Of a stretch of DNA of 64,000 nt, positions 40,560 to 50,600 are shown piece after piece. Made by a program: the position numbers and the translations under genes. The notes under the pieces were generated by a model that was given only the letters and a program-made list of their open reading frames with translations, was not told the origin of the DNA and made no database searches. Positions within the stretch are counted from its first letter, which is position 1. Each line of letters opens with the position of its first letter. Source of the stretch: Streptomyces phaeochromogenes (lineage in GTDB: Bacteria; Actinomycetota; Actinomycetes; Streptomycetales; Streptomycetaceae); assembly GCF_001418655.1 (NCBI RefSeq), contig NZ_LIQZ01000037.1, positions 1 to 64,000 on the forward strand, read 5' to 3'.

Positions 40560-41050
40560 CAGATCACCTCGTTCAACTCGGCCTGCATCTGCGTCGCTTC
40601 GACGTCTCGTATGACGGCCTGGGCGAGCAGCATCCGCAGTACGAGCACGATGAGTGCGACCCCCAGGATGGCCAGGCCGATCCCGCCCATGATGACGGTG
40701 ACGCCCGGGTCGTCCCGCTGGCCCGGCGCATTGATGGCCGTGACCGTGAACCACAGGAGGGCGGCCGCCACGATCGCGCCGATCACTCCGTCCACGTACC
40801 GGAAGGCGGCGTGGGAGAACACGGTTCCGCGCCGCACCATCGTCACCAGCCGCCATACGCAGACCAGGGCGACCTGGGCCGACATCATGCCCAGGATCGT
40901 GATCACGCGCAGCGGGGTCAGCGGGAGCGACCCGTCTTCCGGATCGTTCCCGCTGACCAACACCCACACCATCCCTGCCTGTACGAACACGGTGCCGGCG
41001 AGCACCACCCCGAGCACGGCGCGCAGCGCACGCACTGTCAGCTTTCCCAC
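40559..41050 (-). CDS. DUF2975 membrane protein
   Basis: A 163-residue membrane protein with four hydrophobic segments ('LRAVLGVVLAGTVFVQAGMV', 'ITILGMMSAQVALVCVWRLV', 'YVDGVIGAIVAAALLWFTVT', 'GGIGLAILGVALIVLVLRML'). 'MVRRGTVFSHAAFRYV' between helices two and three is a family hallmark. GGAGG lies 7 nt before the GTG at 41050; an ATG at 41065 is an alternative, leaderless-type start. First gene of the two-gene operon with the XRE regulator. Role unknown. Confidence 0.85.
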   Translation of the reverse strand: MGKLTVRALRAVLGVVLAGTVFVQAGMVWVLVSGNDPEDGSLPLTPLRVITILGMMSAQVALVCVWRLVTMVRRGTVFSHAAFRYVDGVIGAIVAAALLWFTVTAINAPGQRDDPGVTVIMGGIGLAILGVALIVLVLRMLLAQAVIRDVEATQMQAELNEVI

Positions 41051-41082
41051 GACCCATCCTCCCATCGAATGACGATGGGAAT

Positions 41083-41099
41083 CTATCGAAATTCGATAG
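41083..41099. promoter_or_regulatory. 17-bp palindrome CTATCGAAATTCGATAG
   Basis: A perfect 8-1-8 inverted repeat 33 bp upstream of the DUF2975 start. It is probably the XRE operator. Confidence 0.7.
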
Positions 41100-41686
41100 C
41101 CTGAGCAAGGGTCGAGACGGAGAGCGGCGGCAGGTTCACACGATGCCGGGACGCCGCTACAAAACGCGGCAGCTCCGCCGCCCATCCTGAACGACCACAC
41201 ATCGTGTGACTGGTCGCGATAGATGGCACTGGCGGAGCCTGCCGGTCAACGGCCCCGCCCATCCCGTCTGCCGTGCCGACGAGGCGGCAGTGTCATCCAC
41301 CTCGACCAGTGACGAATGGTTGAGCGCCGCATATTCACGCTCCCGTGTCAGTCCCCGCTGTCACACGGCAACTGTCGCCATCGCAGAGTGGCTGACCTGG
41401 TCGCGCGAGAACGAGAGAGACTGACAGTCGCCTGGAGCACGCCACTCCACTCCAACCGCGGCGTGGTTCGTCCTCCACTTTTCCCACGGCGTCGCTCAGC
41501 CGGTCAGGCTCCGCAGCACCGCATCCCTGACCTCCGGCTTTAACGCCAATAGTTCAGAGAATCGGAATCGCTCATCACCTGGGCCGTGATCGCCCTTATA
41601 GCCAGGCAGATTACCTATGAGCGGAGTGACCCCACGCCAAAACCGTAGGACAAGCTCATTCCCAGTTCCGCTCCGGCCGAAGCGGG
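41100..41686. other. Low-GC gap with a possible short ORF
   Basis: Mostly without recognisable genes. On the minus strand, 41496 to about 41690 reads 'SGTGNELVLRFWRGVTPLIG', 'NLPGYKGDHGPGDERFRFSE', 'LLALKPEVRDAVLRSLTG' to a stop. This looks protein-like but has no clear start and no known family. It begins close to the 3' end of the SDR gene and could be a remnant. Confidence 0.3.
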
Positions 41687-42436
41687 CTATACCTGAGCCA
41701 TGCCGCCGTCGATGCAGAGTTCTGCACCTGTCATGAAACTGCTCTCGTCCGAGGCGAGAAACAGCGCACCATTGGCGATCTCCTCGGGAAGCCCAAGGCG
41801 GCCCATCGGGACAAGGGTACTCATTTGGGCTCGGAGATCTACTGGATCTTGGCCGAAGTACTCGGCCTGTCCATCGATGATGAGAGTGTCGATCGGCCCC
41901 GGACTCAGCACGTTGACCCGAAGACCCCGGTCGCCGAACTCTGCCGCCCACGTGCGCGCGTAGGAGCGCACGGCGGCCTTCGCCGCGCTGTAAGCCCCTG
42001 CCCCGGGATCCCCCTTGAATGCCGTGATTGAGCCCAGCAAAACGATCGAGGCGCCCGTTCGTAGGATCGGCAGCGCCTTCTGGACGGTGAACAGTGTGCC
42101 TCGGGCGTTGAGGTCGAATGTGTGGTCGAAGTGTTCCTCGGTCACGTTCCCGAAGTTCATCCGCTCAATGCTTCCAGCGTTCGCGACGATCACATCGAGG
42201 TGCCCGCTCTCCTGACGGATAGCCTCGACCAAATTGTCGAGATCACCCGAATCTGTAGCGTCCGCGGTGACCGCTGTGACATGCCCCTCAATTGAATTCT
42301 TCGCGGATTCGAGTGCCTCCTTCCGTCGCCCCGTGATGTAGACGTGAGCGCCTTCACTTGCGAATCGCTGGGCAATCGCCAGGCCAAGGCCCGCGCTCCC
42401 GCCAGTGACGAGGGCTACCTTATTCGAGAGACGCAT
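41687..42436 (-). CDS. Short-chain dehydrogenase/reductase
   Basis: A 249-residue SDR. 'VALVTGGSAGLGLAIAQRFA' is the NAD(P) loop, 'ITGRR' hints at NADP, 'VANAGSIERMNF' is the NAG motif, 'IVLLGSITAFKG' has the catalytic Ser, 'YSAAKAAVRSYARTWAAEF' has Tyr and Lys, and 'LCIDGGMAQV' is the C-terminus. AAGGAG precedes the ATG at 42436. It is divergent from the LysR gene at 42680, which likely regulates it. Substrate unknown. GC content is lower than in most of the window, so it may be a recent arrival. Confidence 0.9.
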   Translation of the reverse strand: MRLSNKVALVTGGSAGLGLAIAQRFASEGAHVYITGRRKEALESAKNSIEGHVTAVTADATDSGDLDNLVEAIRQESGHLDVIVANAGSIERMNFGNVTEEHFDHTFDLNARGTLFTVQKALPILRTGASIVLLGSITAFKGDPGAGAYSAAKAAVRSYARTWAAEFGDRGLRVNVLSPGPIDTLIIDGQAEYFGQDPVDLRAQMSTLVPMGRLGLPEEIANGALFLASDESSFMTGAELCIDGGMAQV

Positions 42437-42642
42437 GCTTTCTCCTTGATTCGAGACTGTGAGCATCGGACACATTGATTTGTCTCATCCTGCTTTTGGC
42501 AGCTGGCGTCGCAGGACTTGCGTGTCTGCAGGACGCGGCTGCCATCCCCGCAGCTTTCCGGCTCTGGTGGCTGGGCTGGGCGTGCACCACGGTAGGACTC
42601 GGCTCGACATAGAGGCAAATAGTGGCAACGTATACTCTGCAT

Positions 42643-42659
42643 TGACATCTTCTATGTCA
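42643..42659. promoter_or_regulatory. LysR-type operator TGACATCTTCTATGTCA
   Basis: A perfect 6-5-6 inverted repeat with a T-N11-A core, ending 20 bp before the LysR start, in the SDR-LysR divergent region. Confidence 0.7.
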
Positions 42660-42679
42660 TGTCGAAGGTTGGATTTCGA

Positions 42680-43588
42680 ATGAACCTGCGCCAATACGAA
42701 TACGCCCTGGCCGTCGCCGACGAGGGCTCCATGACAGCGGCAGCAGAACGGCTGGGGGTCACTCAGCCCTCTCTGTCGCAGCAGATCGGCACCTTGGAGA
42801 AGCACCTCGGGGTGCAGCTGTTCACCCGCACCCCGAGCGGGGTGACGGTGACGGTGGCAGGGCGGGCTTTCCTCGCGGAGGCGGAGATCGCGACGACCGC
42901 ATCCCGGCGTGCCATCACGGCCGCACGCGCCGCCGACGGGGAACTGGCAGGCGAACTCATCATGGCTGTCCACATGGGCCTGGGAGCACGCCAGCTGCCC
43001 CAGGTGCTGGGGCAGCTGCGCAATCGCCACCCGAAGCTGCAGGTGACTCTCCACGAGGAGCCCGATCCCACGGACATGGAACGACTGGTCCGCCAGGGAA
43101 CCCTCGACATGGTCCTCGTGCACCACATCCCTGCCGGGTGCACCTTCGACATTCATCCTCTGGGCGAGGAAGCCTACGTCGCCGTCCTGCCGAAAGGGCA
43201 CCCGCTTCTCTCGGACGGCGCCACCCTGCGCCTGGAAGACCTGGCGTCGGAGGGGTGGATCCGGTTCCGGCGCGCCAGCCTGCTCGACGACTACCTCGCC
43301 CGCCTGCTCGCCAACGCCGGCCTCAGCCCGCACACGGTGGCCCGAGCGTCACAGATCTCCACCGCGGTGCGGCTCGTGGCGCAGGGCCTGGGCGTCACTG
43401 TGGTCCCGGCCTCGGCCATCCCTGAAGGCTTCGAATCACTGGCCTGCCCGCTGCTGCCCTCCCTGACCGAGCCCGTCCTCGTCGGCGTGCGGCGCAATCC
43501 GGGTTCGGCGGAGACGGCCATGCTCGACCATCTCCACCAGCAGAACTGGTGCGGTACAGGACTCCTCTGTCAGCCCGCAACTGTTTGA
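42680..43588 (+). CDS. LysR-family regulator
   Basis: A 302-residue regulator. N-terminal helix-turn-helix: 'NLRQYEYALAVADEGSMTAA', 'AERLGVTQPSLSQQIGTLEK', 'LFTRTPSGVTVTVAGRAFLA'. Effector domain from about residue 92 with 'QGTLDMVLVHHIPAG' and 'EEAYVAVLPKGHPLLSDG'. The ATG at 42680 is preferred because the upstream in-frame codons overlap the operator. It is divergent from the SDR gene and next to the NRPS locus end, so a role in the cluster cannot be excluded, but the SDR is the natural target. Confidence 0.9.
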   Translation: MNLRQYEYALAVADEGSMTAAAERLGVTQPSLSQQIGTLEKHLGVQLFTRTPSGVTVTVAGRAFLAEAEIATTASRRAITAARAADGELAGELIMAVHMGLGARQLPQVLGQLRNRHPKLQVTLHEEPDPTDMERLVRQGTLDMVLVHHIPAGCTFDIHPLGEEAYVAVLPKGHPLLSDGATLRLEDLASEGWIRFRRASLLDDYLARLLANAGLSPHTVARASQISTAVRLVAQGLGVTVVPASAIPEGFESLACPLLPSLTEPVLVGVRRNPGSAETAMLDHLHQQNWCGTGLLCQPATV

Positions 43589-43703
43589 GCGTTCACTCTC
43601 GACGTTGCACCAATATGGAACGGCCTCGGGCCCCCGAAGCCATTTGCGATGCCGCCCTGTCTCCACCGCTCCGATCCGGAACCACACTGGCCGCAGGCAG
43701 CGC

Positions 43704-43750
43704 GGTGAGGTGTCGTGCGCGGGACCGGGGTTCGTGCACGACGCCTCACC
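43704..43750. terminator. 15-bp stem terminator
   Basis: GGTGAGGTGTCGTGC and GCACGACGCCTCACC pair with one G-T wobble around a 17-nt loop, 15 bp beyond the stop of the dioxygenase gene. It ends the NRPS operon. Confidence 0.7.
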
Positions 43751-43764
43751 TGCTGCTCAGGACA

Positions 43765-44637
43765 TCAGCCCTTGACGGGGCCGCCGTTGATGGCGACGCG
43801 CTGGCCGTAGCGGGCGTAGGGGTAGTAGTCGTACGTCGCGTGGTGCTGGACGCACCGGTTGTCCCAGAAGACCAGCGTGCCCGGGGTCCAGCGGACGCGG
43901 CAGTGCAGGACCGGCCTGCGGGCGATGGTGTCGAAGAGCATGTCGAGCAGGGCCCGGCTCTCGTCGGCGGAGAGCTGCGGGATGCGGCTGGTGTAGGCCT
44001 TGTTGACGTACAGCAGTTTGCGGTCGGTCTCGGGGTGCCGGGCGATGAGCGGGTGTTCGCTCTTGGGGATGACGTAGTCCGCGGGCGGTGTGTATCCCGC
44101 CAGGGCCTGCGCGCCGTCGTGTATCGCGGTCATTGGGTCCAACAGGGCACGCATGGCCGGTGAGAGCATGGCGTAGGCGAGGTGCATGTTGGCGAACAGG
44201 GTGTCGCCGCCGCATCCCGGCTCGGGTATCTCGGTGATGTAGAGCATCGATCCCAGTGACGGTTCGGCGTCGGCTGTGCCGTCCGCGTGCCAGCCGTTGC
44301 CCGCCACGTCCGCAGCGGCGGACGTCGTGCGGATCTCCAGGATGCAGGGATCGCCCTCGGGCGGCGGCGGGTTGACGGGGCGCGGTTCGCCGAAGGCGGT
44401 GGCGAAGCGCTTGTGTTGCTCGCCGGTGATCGTCTGATCGCGGAAGACCAGGACGTGGTGGTCGCGGAAGGCGGCCCGGATCTCTTCGAGTTGCTCCGCC
44501 GGGATTTCCTGCGACAGGTCGACGCCTGACACTTCCGCCCCGAGAACGGGGGTGATCCGTTCGACCGTGAGCGTGCGGTAGGAGTACACGGGGCGCGTGG
44601 TCACCGCTTCCAGTGCTTCGCGTTCGTATGACTCCAT
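43765..44637 (-). CDS. TauD/TfdA-type Fe(II)/2-oxoglutarate dioxygenase
   Basis: A 290-residue hydroxylase. The iron site is His117-x-Asp119 in 'GNGWHADGTA' with distal His265 in 'WDNRCVQHHATYDYYP'; Arg280 in 'RYGQRVAI' is the 2-oxoglutarate ligand. The N-terminal 'ITPVLGAEVSGVDLSQEIPA' and 'VLVFRDQTITGEQHKRFATA' are standard for the family. GGAGG precedes the ATG, 27 bp after the end of the NRPS-PKS gene, so it is the last gene of that operon. As in detoxin/rimosamide-type clusters, where I recall a TauD-like enzyme as a core gene, it probably hydroxylates the prolyl ring or another residue of the product. Confidence 0.88.
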   Translation of the reverse strand: MESYEREALEAVTTRPVYSYRTLTVERITPVLGAEVSGVDLSQEIPAEQLEEIRAAFRDHHVLVFRDQTITGEQHKRFATAFGEPRPVNPPPPEGDPCILEIRTTSAAADVAGNGWHADGTADAEPSLGSMLYITEIPEPGCGGDTLFANMHLAYAMLSPAMRALLDPMTAIHDGAQALAGYTPPADYVIPKSEHPLIARHPETDRKLLYVNKAYTSRIPQLSADESRALLDMLFDTIARRPVLHCRVRWTPGTLVFWDNRCVQHHATYDYYPYARYGQRVAINGGPVKG

Positions 44638-44664
44638 GTCAACCTCCAGAAGGGGGGGTGGGGT

Positions 44665-47600
44665 TTACAGGCCGGTGGTTTCGCGGGTGCTGGCATCCGG
44701 GGGTGCCAGCGTCGCCCTGATGGTCTCGGCCACCGTGTCCACGTGGGGTGCCGCGACGATGCCGTAGTGGTCCGTGGGCAGATACCTGAGCACGGCGGAC
44801 GGAGGCAGGCAGGCGTTCCACTGCCGGTCCGACTCGCGAGGGTCCGCGGGGGCGGGCATGCCCGCCGTGGGGTGTTCGGCCAGCCACAGATACGTGGGGA
44901 CGGAGACGAGCGGCCGTACGCGATGTTCGCCGAGGCTGCGCAGGTTGGCGCGGCAGCAGCGGGCCAGCCGCTCGGCGTACGCCTGTGCGTGCCCGTTCGG
45001 CAACGAGGCGGCTCCGGTCCCGAGTTCGGCGGCGAACACCCTTTCCAGGTGAGTCTCGTCGTAGGCGGCGACCAGCGCCTTTGCCTCGGGCGGTGGCGGA
45101 TCCAGAAGGTAGAGCGCTTCCGGTGCCCGGCCGGCCGACTCGGCGAGGCCCGCCATCTCCATCGCGACACGGGCGCCGTAGGACCACCCGGCCAGATGAA
45201 GCCGGTGGTCCGGTCCGCCGAAGCGCTCACGTAGCTCCGCGTCGTAGTGGTGGGCCCGCTCGGCCAGTGACCATGCGGGCATCTCGGTGTCGCGGAGTGC
45301 CGGGTCGGCGATGAGGCACACCGTAGGCGCGGGTCCGAGGGCTGCCACCAGGGAGCGGTAGGCCTGGATGTCCCCACCCACCGGGTGCACCAGGCACAGG
45401 ACGGCCGAACCGGTTCCCTCCTGCCAGATGTCGAGGACGACCCGGGAGGTGCTTCCGGCCGCCTCGGTGGCGGACCCCGTGGCGGACTCGGTCGCGGGCT
45501 CGGTGGAGGCGAGGGCCGCCTCGATGTGTTTGAGGATCTCCGTGAGGCTGACGCGGTGACTGAAGGAAGCCAGGTCGAACTCGACGCCGTAGTCGTCCTC
45601 GATCTGGGCGATCACGCTGATCAGGGTCAGCGAGTCGGCGCCCAGGTCGTAGAGGGAGTCCTCGGGGTCCAGTTCGTCCACGCCCAGCAGATCCTGGATC
45701 ACCCGGGCCATGGCGTCCGCTCGCTCCTCGATACTGCCGGTGTCGGAGGCTTCCTCCTCTGTGTCCGTTGCCGTCGGGTGCGTCGGCCCGGAGCCCGAGG
45801 ACCGATCCGCGATGCCGACAAGAGCGTAGGCAGGAGCGTAGAAGGCCCGGGAGGCCTCGATGTCCGTTGTGGACACGAGGAGTTGAGGCAGTTGCAGAGC
45901 CAGGGCATGGGCGAAGACCGCTTTGCCCTCCTCGACGGTCAGGCCGACCGCGAGGTGGGCCTGATGGCGGCTGTCCGTGTTCAGGACCCGGGTCGCCATT
46001 CCGGTCTCGCTCCAGATGTCCCAGCCGATGCCGATCCGGACGGTCGTCTCCGTCTCGGTGGCCCGGTGGTGGGCGAAGCCGTCGAGGAGGCTCGCGCCGG
46101 CCGCGTAGTCGCTCTGGCCGACACCGCCGAGCAGGGCGGACATCGAGGAGCAGTAGACCGCGATCTCCGGGCGGAAGGCTCCGATCAGGTGCTCGACGAC
46201 GAGTGCGCCACGCTCGCGGACCGCGGCGGCATCGCGCATCGCGGTGGCGTCACGTCGTACGAGCAGCCCGCCGTGTCCGAGACCGGCCGCGTGGATGACG
46301 CCGTCCAGCCGTGACGTGTGGTCGGCGACGGCCGCCGCCACTTCGTGAACGGGCATGGTCGCGAGATCCGCCGGGACGAGGCCGACACGGTCGGCCCATC
46401 CGTCCAACTCCTCGGGCAGCCGCGGGTTTCGCGACAGCAACAGCACCCGACCGCGGGTGTGTTCGAGCAGCCAGGCGGCGATGGCGCGGCCGATGCCGCC
46501 CGTGCCACCGAGCACGAGGTGGACGGTGTCCGCTCCAGTCGGTACGAGGGATTGCGTATCCTCCGGCTCCGGTACGGAGACCGTTCCCAGCCGCCACCAG
46601 TAGCCCTGCCGCAGAGCGAGTTGGCGGGGTAAGGCCGGTTCGCCGGGATGGCCGGCCTCACGTGTGTTGGCGACGACCGAAGCCACGTGTCCGGCCCAGC
46701 GGGTGAGGTCGCCGTCGGGGAGGTCGAGCCAATGGCCGTTCAGGGCGGACTCCTGATGGGCGACCTCGACCGGCCCGGCGAGGAGCGCCAGTTCAGGTCT
46801 GTCCACCGCTCCCGTCACGGGCCGGGCGCCGTACGACAGCCACCACACACGTGGGGCGCCGGTTCGCCCGGTCAGCGCCTGGGCCAGGGCCGCCGTGCTG
46901 TCCAAGCAGGCATGGCGGGCGTGTTCCAGGGTGCTGGGACCGACCGGCCCTGTCACGTCGAGGGGCAGGGCGTGCACCCACTCCGTGTCGCCGGAGGCCG
47001 GGGCACCGTCCTCGGACAGCGCGTCGAGCAGCCGTCGCACAGACGCCGGATCGGCGGGGTCCACGTCGTAGGAGTCCGGCCCTCTGCGGGCGAAGGCGCC
47101 GGCCGGGTGCACCCGTATCACTCGCGACGCCACCGCCTTGAAGGGTGCGAGCGCTGTCCGCGGAGTGTCCTCGGAGGCCACGACGACCACGGCGGACGCG
47201 CGGTCGGCCGGCGCGGTGGTGTCCGCGACGGCGGCACGGCGCAGCCGGACCCAGTGCGGCTGGTGCAGCCAGTTCTCCCGGGGCAGCCGCCGGGGTGTGG
47301 CGGCCGGGGCCTCGCGCGGGTCCTCGGGCAGCCGGTCGAAGTCGTACTCCGCGAGGGAGAACGACGGGGGCGGAAGGTCCCAGGGCGCCGGAGCGGAGCC
47401 CGCACCCCAGTCGACAGGGTGTCCGGCGGCCCAGGCCTCGGCGAGATCGTGGGCCGTGCGACCGGCCGCGGAGACCGTTGCGGCGTCCGGGTCCGCGCTA
47501 CCGGGTTGCACCGCTCCAGCGGCCACCGTGCGCAACCAGCGCTCGGCCGCGGCGGCGTCCGTCACAGGTGCCGCGGCCCGCAGACGGCGAGCGACCCGAC

Positions 47601-50600
47601 CGGCCTGGAGATGGCGCAGCACGAACCTGAGGCGCTCCGGGCGCAGTTGGAGGTAGTCGGCGATCCGAGCGGCGTCGGCGGCCAGGGCGTCCGCGCTGGA
47701 GGCCGACAGCACAAGGCACTCGGGCACCTCGCGGGTTGCCACCGGTCCGGGCGTGGTGTCCTGCTCCACGATGACGTGGGCGTTGGTGCCGCCGATCCCG
47801 AAGCTGCTGACCGCGGCCACCCGTTCGCGTCCCTCGGGCCAGGGCATGGCTCGGGCCGGGACGTGGAAGGGAGTGGGGTCGGGTCCGATCTCCGGGTTGA
47901 AGGCACGGAAGTTGAGGTTGGGCGGGAGCGTCCCGTGGCGCACGGCGAGGACCGCGCGTACGAGGCCCACCACACCGGCGGCTGCGCCCAGGTGGCCGAG
48001 CTGACTCTTGACGGAGCTCAGAGCGCAGCGGCCGGACTCGCTCACGTCGAACGCCTGCCGTAGCGCCCCCACTTCGATCGGGTCGCCCAGCCGGGTGCCG
48101 GTGCCGTGGGCCTCCACATAGCCGAGGTCGGCGCCTGTGCGTCCGGCGCGGGACAGGGCGGTCCGGATCACCTCCCGCTGTCCGGCCAGGGACGGCGCGG
48201 TGTAACTCATCTTCGCCGCACCGTCGTTGTTGATCGCGGAGCCTGTGATGAGTGCGTGGACGGTGTCGCCGTCGCGCCGTGCCTGCCGCAGCGTTTTGAG
48301 GACCACGACACCGACACCGCTCGCGCCCACCGTGCCGGTGGCGTCGTCGCTGAAGGGCCGGCAGTCGCCGTCCGCGGAGAAGATGTGCTGGGGGCGGTAG
48401 CGGTAGCCGCCGGTCAGCCCGGGGTCGATGAGTACCCCTCCGGCGAGCATCACGTCCGCTTCGCCCTGCCGGAGCAGACCGGCGGCGAGGTGCACGGCGA
48501 CCAGAGAACTGGAGCAGGCCGTCTGGGCGCTGAAGGCGGGGCCGGTCAGCCCGAGGTGGTACGCCACCTTGGTGGCCAGGAAGTCCTTCTCATGGTGCAG
48601 GGCGAGCTGAAAGCCGTCAGGCAGCCGGCCGGGGTCCGCCTCGCGCAGCAGGGACTGGAAGTAGGTGTTCTCCCCGGCACCGGCCACCAGGCCCACCCGG
48701 GTGGCCGAGGTGTCCGCCACTCCGGCGTGCGCCAGGGCCTGCACACCGGCCATCAGCAGATGACGCTGCTGGGGGTCCATCAGACGTGCCTCTTGAGGGC
48801 TGATGCCGAAGTGGCCCGGGTCGAAGTCGAGCATGCCGTCGAGGGTGCTGTGCGCGCCGATGACTCCTTCCGGCGCTTCGATACGGCGGATTCCGGTGCC
48901 GCCGGAGACCGTCAGCTCCCAGAAGGCGGCCAGGTCCGGGGCGCCGGGCACCCGTACCGCCATGCCTACGACCGCGATCGGTTCGCCGGGTTCGGGGGGC
49001 CCGTCGTTCCTCGGCGCCGACGGGGTGAGTGGCCGCGGGGCGGTGAGGTGGCGGGCCAGGGAGCGGACGGTGACGTGCTCGAAGAGGTCCGCGACGCTGA
49101 AGCGCAGACCGAGTGCCGTGGTGCAGCGCAGGTGGAAGCGCATCAGGGCGAGACTGGAGGCACCCGCCTCGAAGAAGGTCTGGTCGGGTGCGATCGTCGA
49201 CCCGGTGACCTCCTCGAAGACAGCGGTGAGGCGCTCCTCCTCGGCCGACAGGCCCGTGCGGGCGATCGCGGAACGACGTATCTCTTCCCCCGGTGCCCGC
49301 ACGACCGCCTGCCGGTCCAGCTTGCCGCTGGGTGTGCGGGGGAGTCTCTCCAGTCTGCGGAAGCGGTCCACACGTACGTAGGAGGGCAGAAGGGCGGACA
49401 GGTGCGCGGTCAGGTCGTCGGCGGACGGTGCTTCGCCACGGACTTCAAGGCCTGCCGTCAGCCGGTCGCCGTCACGGGTGACGACTGCGTTGACCACCGC
49501 CGGATGGCGCAGCAGGGCTGCCTCGACGGATCCGAGTTCGAGCCGGTGCCCGCTCAGTTTGATCTGCTGGTCGTCGCGGCCCGCGTAGTGCAGCAGGCCC
49601 TCACGGTCGAAGAAAGCCCGGTCGCCGCTGCGGTAGAACAGGCCCGCGCCGGGGAGCTCGACGAAGCGGGCGTCGTCGAGTGCGGGTTCGTCGAGGTAAC
49701 AGCGGGTGGTCATGGTGCCGCCGATCAGCAGCTCGCCGGTGCATCCGGTCGGGGCCGCATCGCCCTGGGCGTCCACCACATGCAGGTCCGCGCCGGCCAC
49801 CGGTCGTCCGATGGCGGGCCGTTCGGGCCATTGCGCAGGATCTCCCTCCAGACACAGGGCGCTGACCACATGGGTCTCGGTCGGCCCGTAGTGGTTGAAC
49901 AGGCGCGCGCCGGGGAGTCCGGCGAACCAGCGCCGGATGCTGTCGGTGCACACCAACTGCTCGCCCGCGGTGACCACTTCGCGCAGCCGGGAGGGATACC
50001 GGTTCAGGCGGACGGCGTACTCGGCGAGCAGTTGCAGGGCCACGTACGGCATGAAGATCCGCTCGGTGCCGGCGGAGTCCAGCCGGTCCAGGAGTGCGGG
50101 CGCGTCCTGACGCCACTCGGGACGTATGAGCTGGAGGGTGCCACCCGTGCAGAGTGTCCCGAAGATCTCCTGGAAGGACACGTCGAACGCCAGCATCGAG
50201 AACTGCTGGGTGGCCGCGGGGGCGGTCAGGCCGCCGGGACCTGACTGCCACCTGATCAGGTCGCACAGTGTGCGGTCGTGGATCTGCACGCCCTTGGGGA
50301 CGCCCGTGGAGCCGGAGGTGAACAGTGCGTACAGGGGGCGTGCGCCGTCGTGTACCGGCGCACCGACCGTGCCTCGGTGATACGTGTGCCCGTCGTACGA
50401 CGCACTTGTGCCGGCGCCCTCCTGCGGCGCCCGATCCGCCCCCGGTACGAGGAGGTGGCGCACCACACCGTCCGGGAGCAGCGTGTTCAGTGTCGCTGAG
50501 CTGTCCTGCGTGGCCAGTACGCACAGCGGGTCGATCTGTTCCAGGACGCGGCGCAGCACGTCGGCCGGGTAGGAGGGGTCGAGAGGGACGGCGGTGACGT

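Noticed and set aside
41700..42436. SDR and LysR pair as part of the NRPS cluster
   Set aside because: They are divergent from each other with their own operator, separated from the operon by a terminator, and lower in GC. Nothing ties them to the pathway.
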